The notes under the pieces: generated by a model
Databases searched by the model: none
What the model saw: the letters and a program-made list of their open reading frames with translations, nothing else
What the model was told of the DNA's origin: nothing
From: Microglena sp. YARC
Taxonomy: Eukaryota > Chlorophyta > Chlorophyceae > Chlamydomonadales > Chlamydomonadaceae
Length of the DNA stretch: 64,000 bases
Assembly: GCA_022414725.1 (NCBI GenBank)
Contig: CM039464.1
Coordinates: 4,697,005-4,761,004, forward strand
Reading direction: 5' to 3'
Part shown: positions 31,601 to 40,574 of the stretch, one piece after another
Layout of the letters: each line of letters begins with the position of its first letter
Numbering within the stretch: position 1 is the first letter of the stretch
Program-made: the position numbers and the translations under genes

Positions 31601-32937
31601 TTCTGAAAAGTTGAGTAGCCCACCGGAATTAGTGTGCGGCTGGTGCTTCAAGTACATCTCCACTGCAAATATGTGAGAAGCACCGGGGACAGCTCCTACT
31701 CCCTTAAGGTGAACCTTCTCCCCAATATGGGACTTGTAGGAGTCAGTCTTGGCTTTGAACTTGCAGAGATTACAAGCATATGAGCACGCTCTGCACTCAA
31801 TCGTATCCTCACCCAGAACCATGCTGAATACAATGGGGACCAGCCTTAGCCCCAACGCGGCAGCAGCCCTGTTGGCGAATTCAAGAGGATGTCCCGTTAG
31901 AATTGGTCAACTCGAAATCCGTTCATCTACATCCAAAACTTATGACTAGCACTCTCTTTCGCTTGCCCGAGGGCGCTTCGGTTTCACTCAACGGGTGGTG
32001 CCTCGACAGGTGGTGCAAGGCCTCTAGGGAAGTTGAACTAACTGCTAATAGTTTTCTGTTGGGGAGATTTCGGAAGCATTTCGCTTGGCAGATTTCGAGC
32101 TGCTGCCGGTTTTAAATAGGCTAGAGGTTACAGAGCAGGAGTTTCGTCTTCGTCTTCCTACACTACGAGTTCCTGCAGTGCGACTAATTTCCTTCCATTT
32201 CTGCCACTCTACCACATCCCTGGACTAATTTGGGGCGACGGAATGGGCGACGGCCAATGGCCTTCCATAGCTCTGTGGGCAACGGAAGGCCAATTGTGAC
32301 TAGTTTAGCCAAACCCATGCGTCGCCCAGCCACGACGTGTGGGCGACGCAGTGGCGACGCGTTGCCGTAAAAAAAACACTGTTCACCAGACAGATGGAGT
32401 GATTAGTTTATTGGAACAAAACAGAGAAGCATCGAGTGTAACATACACAAAAAATAAGTTTTAAATGTAACATATAAAATGAAGAAGTATTACATGTAAC
32501 TTATAAAATAAAGAAGCATTGAGTGTAACATATAAAACAAATAAGCATTAAATGTAACATATAACACAAAGAAGCAATACATGTAAATCACAAATTACCT
32601 CCCTCCTCCCACCCCCACCCCCACCCACCCACCCCACCATATAGACGAGCAAATTGACGTTGCTTACCAAGAAGTTGCCGAAGTCGTTACCGTCGGCCGC
32701 GGTTGGGGAGCGTGGGGAGATATGGTGGTCACCCTTCGGGACAAGAGCAAGGTTGAGCTCAGGTCTCTGGACCAGTTCAAGGAGCTCAAGGCATACATCC
32801 TGGAACAACGCGATGCGCTAGCCCCAGAATACAAGGATGTGCAGGCTGCCGCTGCGGGAGGCCCAGTCAAGGGTGTGGTTACCGCAGAGGAGTTGATGGG
32901 AGAGGAGGAGAAGCCCAAGGGCTTTGGCAAGAAGTAA
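23536..32937 (+). CDS. Plastid-targeted PH-like membrane protein, four exons, 252 aa
   Basis: Exons 23536-23680, 26523-26621, 29430-29651 and 32645-32937 (TAA). Phases match at all junctions and the total is exactly 253 codons. Residues 1 to about 48 are Ser/Arg/Pro-rich with almost no acidic residues and end in RLTPIRAV, a typical algal chloroplast transit peptide. A basic linker follows (RLKKLVKNAKVPKG). GDLAVNIAMGTTLVWLPLTF (about 109-128) opens a predicted membrane helix. From YRFTDRRFSI to ELRSLDQFKELKAYIL (about 139-205) is a fold resembling bacterial PH domains of plant plastid proteins. The tail is acidic, then basic (KPKGFGKK). The donors read GTGAGA, GTAAGG and GTGAGT. Function is unknown; it probably sits in an inner-envelope or thylakoid membrane. 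The introns of roughly 2.8-3.0 kb are filled with repeats and echoed exons. An alternative start is ATG 23545. Confidence 0.85.
23690..24180. repeat. Repeats at the start of intron 1
   Basis: Imperfect units containing GTAGTGGTC, CATCGCATGG and GGAACCGTAATCTTCGATC-type segments. They alternate with a CGGAGTTCGGAT segment. Non-coding. Confidence 0.7.
24410..25690 (+). repeat. Echoes of exon 2 of the plastid PH-like gene
   Basis: Degenerate versions of the DSDQFENRLKKLVKN-coding exon occur near 24572, 24808, 25028, 25308 and 25388. Each is preceded by an acceptor-like TAATAG/GGATAG/TTATAG or its remnant and followed by the next poly-C and GTGCTTTCCTATCA unit. The 24572 copy has an in-frame TAG. 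The 25388 copy is open (DQFEEKVKKLVKS) but lacks a donor. The real exon is 26523-26621. Long C runs occur at 24617-24640, 24749-24767, 24964-24978 and 25632-25660. Confidence 0.8.
25700..26480. repeat. 117-bp tandem repeat before exon 2
   Basis: At least four nearly identical 117-bp units (CCTGTCCTTTCCATTCACG; CTTCAGTACCTCACCCACAG), then two diverged ones. Each unit contains CTCACCCACAG, an acceptor-like sequence. Non-coding. Confidence 0.9.
26523..26621 (+). CDS. Exon 2 of the plastid PH-like protein
   Basis: Acceptor CTCCTGTTACAG, donor GCTG before GTAAGG. Encodes the charged segment from DSDQFENRLKKL to VEAPTAG. Bounded upstream by several decayed copies of itself. Confidence 0.85.
26925..27935. 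repeat. Three tandem arrays in intron 2
   Basis: A CCACCACCG trinucleotide tract lies at 26923-26983. About five units of 32 bp (CATGCAAGTTAGCTGCGG) lie at 27104-27250. About ten units of roughly 60 bp (CATGATGTTTGCCTGC; TTGAAAAGTTGTACGCA) lie at 27300-27935. Reading frames through them are repeat artefacts. Confidence 0.85.
27950..28020. repeat. Dispersed CCCCCTCAACCTCACGCC element
   Basis: Same family as 12660-12712. The hairpin is ACGCC-TCGTAATAA-GGCGT. Flanked by TTGGTGGTTGGCCCCACTG, which is also present at the 61540 copy, so the unit is at least about 75 bp. Confidence 0.75.
28283..28805. repeat. Reverse copies of the dispersed element, four in tandem
   Basis: One copy lies at about 28283-28335. 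Then four nearly identical 59-60 bp units lie at 28575-28805 (GCGTGAGGTTGAGGGGACC; TTTGATTTCACTGGGGCC). Two CACCCACCTGC-flanked stretches between them (28380-28545) resemble each other and may be a decayed exon echo of unknown origin. Confidence 0.75.
29026..29345 (+). repeat. Echoes of exon 3 of the plastid PH-like gene
   Basis: Copies starting at about 29119 (GKVSPDSGKKSYAW) and 29262 (GKLSPYTGNMTYDW) precede the real exon at 29430. Each has a C-rich acceptor region with CACCCACCC. An older piece lies near 29031. The echoes stop after about 80-90 bp, where the real exon continues with GDLAVNIAMG. The protein copies are diverged, so the duplications are not all recent. Confidence 0.85.
29430..29651 (+). 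CDS. Exon 3 of the plastid PH-like protein
   Basis: Acceptor CCCTTGCAACAG, donor GGAAGA before GTGAGTG. Encodes the pre-membrane segment, the single predicted membrane helix and the start of the PH-like domain. Its last A joins AC of exon 4 to give Asn. Confidence 0.9.
29660..31160. repeat. CAGACAGGCAG-rich DNA and a 30-bp array in intron 3
   Basis: 29660-30770 is a diverged mixture of AGACAGGCAG and CACACACA motifs with about 120-bp superunits at 30240-30480. 30774-31160 has 13 nearly identical 30-bp units (GGATCTTGCATGTACACATA). Both strands are open over long distances only because the unit length is a multiple of three and free of stops. Confidence 0.9.
31488..32381. mobile_element. 894-bp terminal-inverted-repeat element
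   Basis: Ends CAGTGTTTTTTA and TAAAAAAAACACTG. A paralogous empty site is visible at about 31318-31350 (GTGTAACACTGTCCACCAGG), matching the sequence on both sides of the insertion. Just inside the left end are two hairpins, one with perfect 14-bp arms at 31533-31546 and 31564-31577. A minus-strand frame (31502-31855) has a Cys-rich CRACSYACNLC segment but no transposase was recognised. The superfamily is uncertain; hAT-like ends are possible. Confidence 0.7.
32410..32590. repeat. AT-rich tandem repeat before exon 4
   Basis: About five to six units of roughly 35 bp (GTGTAACATATAAAA; AAGAAGCATT). Non-coding, directly upstream of the acceptor region of the last exon. Confidence 0.85.
32645..32937 (+). 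CDS. Exon 4 of the plastid PH-like protein
   Basis: Acceptor CCCCACCATATAG. Encodes EQIDVAYQEVAEVVTVGRG and GDMVVTLRDKSKVELRSLD, the core of the PH-like domain, then a helix and a Lys/Glu-rich tail, ending at TAA. The best conserved part of the gene. Confidence 0.9.
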
Positions 32938-33328
32938 GCAGTGCTTCACATGGGGTCCAGGTTTTAAGGTTGTGTTTAACCTTGAAACCCCCGATAATCA
33001 TAATATACCTACCTATCATAGTAAACGGGTTTCCATCATTTTTTAATCAGGGGCTGATGACATACTGATGACATGTCCTCTATTTTTCCCCCAGCGTCAG
33101 ATGTACTACGCAAGATGGAGGAATCATGGGTCCCGGATTTCTGACCTATTTTTCATTTGCAATTCATTTGGTATTGACTCTTTTTGTTACTCTAAGCAGA
33201 TCTTACGGTAGCTTTTCCCCCCCGCGTGATCAATTGGTGTGCGGGTGGGATTTTGACCTGTCTACCATTTTTGGGCCTGGTAGTAGATGGTAGCTAGCTA
33301 GAAGCTGACCTCAGCTTAATTGAGATGG

Positions 33329-33333
33329 TGTAA
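33329..33333 (+). terminator. Possible polyadenylation signal TGTAA
   Basis: TGTAA is the usual green-algal polyadenylation signal. This one lies about 390 bp after the stop of the plastid PH-like gene. A pentamer occurs often by chance, so the call is tentative. Confidence 0.25.
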
Positions 33334-33399
33334 ATCGAAACTTTGACCCAGCGTGCCCATTCTCTTCCGAATCTCAGCTGAACCCAACGAGTTTCTTTT

Positions 33400-34621
33400 C
33401 TGACAGGAGTAAAACAAAAGCTGCAAACGTCAAGCCTAAAATACCTAAGGAGGTCAGGAGGGCTGACTCCCCCACCCCCCACCCCCACACCCTTAAATAG
33501 GAATACCCATTGAAAAGAACTTAGATTCGGGGGTTCCAATATGGCGCACACCAGAGACGGGCGCACACAATAGCGTCCTCGGAGTTGTAGTGCAGAGATC
33601 GCGTGATAGTCGAAAACCAGTTCTGCACCCCCCCCCACCCCACGCTCAGGTTGTCCAATTACCTTGGTCACCCTTTGCCGTCGCTGGAGGCGGGCAGAAA
33701 AAACAAATAGACCCAGCACAGACACACCAATACCGTACGCAATTTAAAAAAACGGTACACATCAACACGTTGTATGTCTTTTATCATGATTCAGCAACAG
33801 TTCAGCTACACTGCCCCTTGTGGTTTGTCTAGACACTGCCCCCTCAGGTCTGTCTGTCTGGCTTCAACTACCAGACAAGCTTGCCCTTATACTCTAACTC
33901 CTCTCTGTAGCTCCCACATACCAGTTGGCGCCACCTCTCGACCATGCTTCCCCTTCCAGTGGGTAGTATTGTTGTATTTCCAGATGTACTTAGCAGTTAG
34001 CACACGAGGGGCACTTAGAGGGAGGGGGGGGGGGGGAGATACTTATTGCACGAGGTCCAAAGTGGTGTCAATTAACTGCCCTTGCCAAGGCCGACTCGTG
34101 GGTGGTCTCAGAATTGCATTTGGTGTGGGCTGTGTGTGTGTGTGGTGGTGGTGGGGTAGGTGCACGAGTTAGATTGCACGAGGTCCAAAGTAGTGCCAAT
34201 GGAATGCCCATGCCATTGCCTACTCATACTCGGGGAAATGGTCGCGCTCTTCACCCCCTTACCCCACTTGCAAGCGACATCCACTTCAATAGTTCTTCGC
34301 GTACGAAAACTCGGGGGTGAACAAGCGATCTAGAAAAAAATGGTCGCGCTTCTGTCTTCGAAAAGTTCACGGTGTTCGGAGATTCGGTACATCCCGCACC
34401 ACGTCGCACACTACTCGCATCCATTTAGATGCCGGCCCGCATCAACCAACACTTGCCGAACAGGAATCGCATCCATTTAGGTACCGTCCCGCATCAAAAC
34501 ACACCTTTCGCACACGTTCCGCATTTCGACCATTTCCCCGAGTGTCATGGGTGGTATCAGAATTTCATTTGGAGGCCAGAGTAAAAAGTTAGCAAAAATG
34601 CAAATCAGGGCTGCCCTCCTC

Positions 34622-34663
<42 letters not shown>

Positions 34664-35460
34664 TGAACGAGATGCTCAGACAAATCTAAAAATGCTCAAC
34701 AATTCGCAGATGTTTACGTCATATACCTCCTATACCGGTACTCGGAATTGATTGATCTGGCTTGAATCAACTTTTGGCACAGGATGATCCCTCCTGTTTT
34801 TGGAAGGTATTTCACCTAGGAGGCGGGTCTTCCTACATAAACCAGCGACACCGGGGATTCAATTTGAACGACATTGCTACTCCTACAAAAGGGTAGGCGC
34901 ACTTGAGGAGATACCGACCCTCGACCAAACGAAGATTCACCTAAATCAATCACATGGTTGACTGTGTGAGGGGAAATAGGGAATTTGTGGGACGCATACT
35001 AAGTATTTGACTGCGTCCCATGACGCAACCTACGAAATTGGGTGTGTCCCTTGACGCAACCTACAGAATTAGGGTTAGGGAATCAGGGCAACGCCTGGGG
35101 TCCGTTTATACAACCCTGGTGTACATACCGTATCTGAGAATGGCTACCATGTTAGGTTTGTTTTGTTTTGCTGACCTTATGCGCCTGAGCTTGGACTTCC
35201 GCGGCGATGTTATGATGATGCAAGTGAAGCCTGTTGCCAACGTCCCTCATGAATGAGGTGCTGCAAGATGCCCGGATAAAAACAATCTAAAGATTTTTAC
35301 CCGATTGAAAACAATCTCAAGATTATTGATTAGCCTATCAAAAGTTGTTGTTTTGTTTTGTTTGTTTGTCACAAACAACTGTTCAGGTTAAAAAAACGTA
35401 ACATTCTATACAATGTAACAATTACATACTTGATTACACATGACAGACTCTCACCTGAGC
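33400..35460. other. Intergenic interval without a recognisable gene
   Basis: Contains a duplicated GCACGAGGTCCAAAGT segment (about 34047 and 34174), a duplicated CGCATCCATTTAG segment (about 34417 and 34466) and a C run of about 37 bases at 34627-34663. A stretch at 35095-35215 resembles 28165-28250 (GGAGAATAGCTACTATG-type), another dispersed repeat. Nothing coding could be supported. Confidence 0.6.
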
Positions 35461-35464
35461 ACAT

Positions 35465-38144
35465 GTGAGCATCGCAATTCAAGAAAAGGAGCTGAGGTTT
35501 TTTTGTGTGCCAAACTGCCCAAAGCAGCCAAAAGCTACAATTATCGGGTATCATGTCAACATTTCAAATATGAACCATCCAAAGATATGCGCGTACTTAG
35601 GTGTAGGACCGTGTAAGAGCAGAGTTGTTCTAAAAAACTTGAGGCGAAAACATATGAGCATCCAAATCGACGAAATATTCCCCATGGACACTTCGGCTTT
35701 TATTAGTAAACGGAGCTCCACCAACATTCTTTCTCCTTATCTCTACCAAGCAGCAGCTGCTCTGGGCATTACTCACCATCGTACTTCTAACCCCCTTAGC
35801 TACGACCAAAGCCTCACCAGCTTCTCTTCTACCAGCCCTGCTGACCAGCTCTTTGGCTCCAACCAAGACCCCTTTCTTACCACCTGGACTGGGGGCTCAC
35901 TGGTGGACGTTCCCAACTCCACCACACAAGCACACCAAGCTCTAAGGTGGGCCCTAGCCAGTGCTGACCATGCTGAAAATACTCTCAGCCCTACCTGCAC
36001 CCTGATGCTCCTCCCTGATGATCTTGCTGCCCCTTACAAAACTCTTCTCCATCACTCCTGGATTCACTATATTGACTCTAGACCACAGTCTGAATTTTAT
36101 ACTACCTCTGAAATTTGGCTTGGCAGCAAATCTCACACTCCACCCTCCACTCAAAAACTACATCTCATTCTTATATGCAACCCCCACAGCCAAGCTACTT
36201 ACTTTCCTAAACTTCCAGATTTTATTGACCAATGGACATACTACATGCAAAGCCTTTCCTCATCCTGGGAGCCCCTCTACTATCACACCACCTCCCACTC
36301 TTACCTTCTCTGACATTGTCTTCACCTACCCTCGGAAACTTAAATCTCTTGCCAAAAATCCTTGGCAAACTCCACTCCACCAACACCCTCCTTCCTCCCC
36401 TCTTACCATTACCCACCTTGTCTTTACCTAGCTACCCCCTCCTCAGGCCTCCAGGTCTACACAGATGGCAGTCTAATAAAAAGGTAAACCAGGGCATCCT
36501 AGCAAAATAGGTGCTGCAGTCTATGTCCCGGCTGCAGGGCAAAGTTACATCATCAACCCTGGGGGAATAGGGGCCACCAAAACTAACAACCGGGCAGAAC
36601 TGGTAGCCATCCACCAAGCCCTTCTCAACATTGATTATGACAAATCTCTTACCCTCCATACAGACAGCCTCTGCTCTCTTCACTTATAAAAAAAAAAGAT
36701 TCACGACCCTACCACTACAACCCGTTCTATTCATACTGAATTACTGCAATCAATTCAAAAACACCTCATTCAAGGCATCCTGCATGCCTCACACACCACT
36801 CTTTGCAAAGTCCGTTCCCACACAGGTAACCTTGGGAATGACAGAGCAGACACTCTGGCACGCAAAGCAGCTGAGCACCCCACCTTAACCAATTTAATGA
36901 CACCACTGGGGAAATCCCCCGCCACAATGTTTACTGGCCCACAGTTCAACCTCCTCGCACACCCATGGGAGATATTCCCCCACGAATTTTAGCACCTAAC
37001 CTTACACAAGGTATCACCTCTAACCTGCCCACTAGCTGCCACCTTGGCCAACACCCTCTTAAAGGGATCTATGAAACCACCTGGGCTGATAACACTCCCC
37101 ACCAACTTCCTCATGCAAGTAACAAATTCTGGACCTCAAACCTTATCCAACATAAAACTAAATTCCACATCCTTAAAGCCCGCTGGGGTAGACTATGGAA
37201 CCGTAAACTTGCATTCCGCTGGAAACTCCCTTATATTACCAGCACTCACCCCCCACGAACTCCCTATGCCCCATTTGCCACACCTGTGAGGACGGAGCGG
37301 GCCACATCCTGGCGGGCTGCACACACCGGACTTTCAAGGGGCTCTATATCAAAAGACATGACGCCGCAGTGCGACTCATCCACAAGGCCATTTGCACCGG
37401 CGCCCTGGGATCCCGCAGAATGATCATGGACGCTGGCAAGGAAGAGGACCTCCCCAGGGGGGTCCTGGGCAAACGTCTACCTGACTGGTTACGCCCCTCC
37501 ACTATTACTGTAGCGGACTGGAAGAGAATGAGACCTGATCTTGCCGTCCTACCTGACATAGACTCCCCTACCTGTATGTCTAATAAAGAACTCTGGGTTC
37601 TTGAGCTTGGATACTGCTCTGATACCAACCATGCTACTAAGTTTATCACTAAACACGCCCAGCATGTTGAATTAGTAAATGGCCTCCGATCGGCTGGATA
37701 CCTTGTTCATTATGAAGTTATCACCGTTGGAACAACTGGTACTATTCCTACCTCTTTTTTGACTTCTATGACCACTCTTGTACTCCAGAGAACCTGTGCC
37801 CTCAAACTGGCAGACACAGTCCACTCTCACACCATTACTAGCTTTCAGAGTATTTTACAGTGCAGACGCTTTATGGAAGCACACCCCGGGTCGATACCCG
37901 GGGACTAGCACACAGACTGTCCCCCCTCTCAGGTTTTGTCTTACCAGCTGTATTGTGCCGGTGCTTCCCAACCGGGGTGAAAAACCCCCGTATTAAGCTG
38001 CACTGGTATGATGTAGTTGGTAATTCTTTTTACTGAGATGGTCCTATGGTGACTATAGCTAGCTCCGGCTTACGCTATGGTGTCCTTAACTTCACGTCCT
38101 GTGAGTAACGGTTCTACACGGATGTAACAATTTCAATTTCAATA
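35465..38144 (+). mobile_element. Decayed non-LTR-like retroelement with RNase H and Cys/His motif
   Basis: The first frame (35465-36313) is of unknown function, rich in Ser/Thr/Leu, with LMLLPDDLAAPYKTLL. A frameshift follows near 36260, then an RNase H-like domain broken by stops: VYTDGS (36450), NNRAELVAIHQAL, LHTDS and GNLGNDRADTLARKA. Later comes a Cys/His motif (HLCEDGAGHILAGCTH-like, assembled across frames near 37280-37330). A 179-codon frame (37369-37908) then leads into a 3' UTR ending in TTTCAATTTCAATA. No reverse transcriptase or endonuclease was found, so it is either internally deleted or of an unfamiliar type. The same 3' end is at 15277 and 6415. Confidence 0.7.
36445..36890 (+). 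pseudogene. RNase H-like domain of the retroelement, inactivated
   Basis: The order of acidic motifs (TDGS, AEL, TDS, ND-AD) fits a type I RNase H. Stops occur soon after the first motif (near 36485-36505) and again after LHTDSLCSLHL at an A-run near 36690. The domain follows the preceding frame by only about 130 bp, leaving no room for a polymerase. Confidence 0.75.
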
Positions 38145-38525
38145 AACGGAGCTCAGCCAATGGCCGTGCGTGGAGTGGGCAGGGGCAAGCCACGCCAACT
38201 GCCGATGACACAAAAATGCGACGCCGACTTCAGAGCACTTCAACGCAAGCCACACTAAACTCTCTCCTCCCTTACACCTACTCATCTCCATCACGCGCGT
38301 ATTTAAGTAATCGCGAATAAAATTGCATCTTGCGCGTAAGTCCATTCATCAAGGCTTCCCAAATCTTTGGATTCTCACAATTTCCGCCATACATCTTCTC
38401 CATCTACGTGTGTGGTATCGACTTTGGAATGACTTCTGAGAGGAATCCGAATTTTGCTATCGCGAAGCCTTCCTCGAATTTCAAACCCAGTCTAAGTATA
38501 CGTATGTATAAGAATATATCATACA
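38145..38525. other. Intergenic interval without a recognisable gene
   Basis: Unique-looking sequence between the retroelement tail and the TCGTACGATA-rich block. Short frames only. Confidence 0.5.
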
Positions 38526-38529
38526 TCTA

Positions 38530-38850
38530 GGGCTGTCAAGCTTTAAATCGTACGATATTTATTATATCGTGTACCGTGCGATATATCGTACGGTATGCTT
38601 ATTTTGTGAAGCGATATTATGCGTATCGGGTGATGGATATTATGCGTATCGGGTGATGGGTGATGCATCGTACGATGTTTTCGGGATTATCGTACGACAT
38701 ATCGTGTTTACCTGGATATATCGTACTGATGTGGATTTTTACCGTGTCTTGTATCGTACGATATGTATCGTGTTGAGTGGAATAGCACGTGATTACAGAT
38801 CGGCTTAGACTACTTCGCCGTATTTTTGGGGGGTTACGGTATCGATACAT
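38530..38850. repeat. ATCGTACGATA-rich block, possible hAT-type terminus
   Basis: Begins TAGGGCTGTCAAGC, the type of end common on hAT elements, followed by many partly self-complementary ATCGTACGATAT motifs and a repeated ATTATGCGTATCGGGTGATGG. No matching right terminus was found, so it may be a truncated element. Confidence 0.45.
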
Positions 38851-39369
38851 GGAAAATGAAAAGAAAAAGTGATTTGTTAGGCTGCACATTTTACTGGTAA
38901 TAATTTGTGTTAACTGCCGTAGACGACGAGCAGCGACACTGCGGGCCGAAGCTATGATACCAAGTTCAAGTTAGTTGGAGCATAGTGAACATCACAGAGT
39001 TGGCTGATCAACCACGAAACAATCCAATCTCTACCATGCACACAATCATATATAAAAGGATAAACACTAATTGCACATGATCTTGCTTGCACACAAAATA
39101 TCAACGAGGAAACAAAAGCTATGACAAAGGTTAGGCTGTTCATTCAAAATCATGCACACTCTAGAGGGGAGCGGGCAAAATGAATGAAATCACGCGCACT
39201 GTCTCCTCATCTTATCATGGAGTGGGTGAAGTACTGAAGTGATTTGTTCGCCTCTACATTTTCCTGGTTATCATTTTTGTTTACTATCAAAGACGTCGAG
39301 CAACCAAATTGCTGGCTGAAGCTATGCAACCAAGTTCAAGTACTCAAGTGTGTAATTGGCGGAGCCCCC

Positions 39370-39500
39370 CCTTCTAGGGGGCGGGAGCCCCCAGTGTTAC
39401 CCATTTGTCCGTTCGACCGACCGACCGACCACGGTTGCGACCGAGCCGACCGTCTGCGTCTGACCATGACGAAGCCAGACACGTCAGCCAACGGTCTCGT
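39370..39500. repeat. Dispersed repeat shared with 12850-12950
   Basis: GAGCCCCCAGTGTTACCCATTTGTCCG and a following GACGAAGC-containing part correspond to AGCCCCCAGTGTTATTCC and GACGAAGCTTGGCATG in the transporter intron. The GGGGGC blocks form a short hairpin. Lies just downstream of the calponin-homology gene's stop, perhaps in its 3' UTR. Confidence 0.55.
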
Positions 39501-39590
39501 TACTTACTCGCTTCCCTTGCCACCTGTTGATCCGTCGCGATCACTCTCAATTTTTAGCGTCGCAGGCGACGCTGCATCGAACTTGTCTCA

Positions 39591-40574
39591 TCACGGGGTG
39601 GGTGAAGTACTGAATTGTGTAACAGCCAACAGCCCTTTGGGTGCGCCACCCTCCACTAGACACGACACATTCTCTGAATCATCATCGAACTGGGGAACAT
39701 CCTGTCCTCCCCCAGCAGCCAACCTCTCCTCTCTCAAGCTTTGCAGGTAGGGCAGCGCTGCCAAGAGGGTTGAGATGTGCTCAGGTTGAAGGCCAGCTAA
39801 GGTTTGCAGGGGGTTAGGCAGAGGCTGGGCAGATAGGGGCTCAGTCCCAGTGCATCCCCCTCTGTAAGCTCCAGCTGGGGTCGACACATGGTTAGGTTGC
39901 TTAGAGGGTGTAGGCTCTGAACTGCTATCACCCTGCCCTCCACGATCTTGCCCTACAAAATCACGCCCTCCTTGACCTTGGCCCCCATGAATTTGCCCTC
40001 TATAATCCTGTCCCTCATCTCTTTCACCCTGGCCTCGATAATCGTGCCCCCCATACTCCTGTCCTCCATCACCCTGATCTCTACTACCCTGCCCTATATG
40101 ACCTTGCCCGATATACTCCTGTCCTCCATAACCCTGCTCTCTTCTACCCTGCCCTCTATGAGCTCTCGCTTGTTGCGGGTACTCTCCATTGTAGTGGCCT
40201 CGTCCTTCGACTTGTTGTTCCTCAGCATCCACAGTCTCGACACAGTACGGAAGGTACGGGCGTTGTTGTCCTTTAATGCGAATGACAGATCCTGCAGAGG
40301 GCTGACCATGGTGCAAGCGGTGCAGGTCCTCAAGGAGGCCTATCAAAGCGCCACGATCACACCTGATCAACGCCTCTTCATCATTCATGAACCTTCGAGC
40401 CATACTTCTGATGCTGCGTAACAAGGTGATTGCCTTCATCCAGTTAGCCCGCCTGGGTCCCTCCTTGCGCGGTTTGTAGTGTACCCCCAACACGGGCTTT
40501 CCACTCACAAAGCTAGCCAGCCAACAGATGAAAGAGCCGTCGTTAAGCTCTCTTACAAACTGGTCAAAGCCACC
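39591..40574 (-). CDS. CH-protein exon 8: second CH domain and C-terminus
   Basis: Acceptor TGGCTTGCAG. The first about 90 residues are the main part of the second CH-like domain (GKPVLGVHYKP, RRANWMKAITLLRSI, GALIGLLEDLHR). Then comes a repetitive Gly-Gln-Asp-Tyr-Arg region of about 90 residues (GQ(E/D)Y-G units) and a Leu-rich patch (LQPEHISTLLAALPYLQSL) that may form a helix. The stop is at the 39591 end. Confidence 0.8.
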   Translation of the reverse strand, partial: GGFDQFVRELNDGSFICWLASFVSGKPVLGVHYKPRKEGPRRANWMKAITLLRSIRSMARRFMNDEEALIRCDRGALIGLLEDLHRLHHGQPSAGSVIRIKGQQRPYLPYCVETVDAEEQQVEGRGHYNGEYPQQARAHRGQGRREQGYGGQEYIGQGHIGQGSRDQGDGGQEYGGHDYRGQGERDEGQDYRGQIHGGQGQGGRDFVGQDRGGQGDSSSEPTPSKQPNHVSTPAGAYRGGCTGTEPLSAQPLPNPLQTLAGLQPEHISTLLAALPYLQSLREERLAAGGGQDVPQFDDDSENVSCLVEGGAPKGLLAVTQFSTSPTP

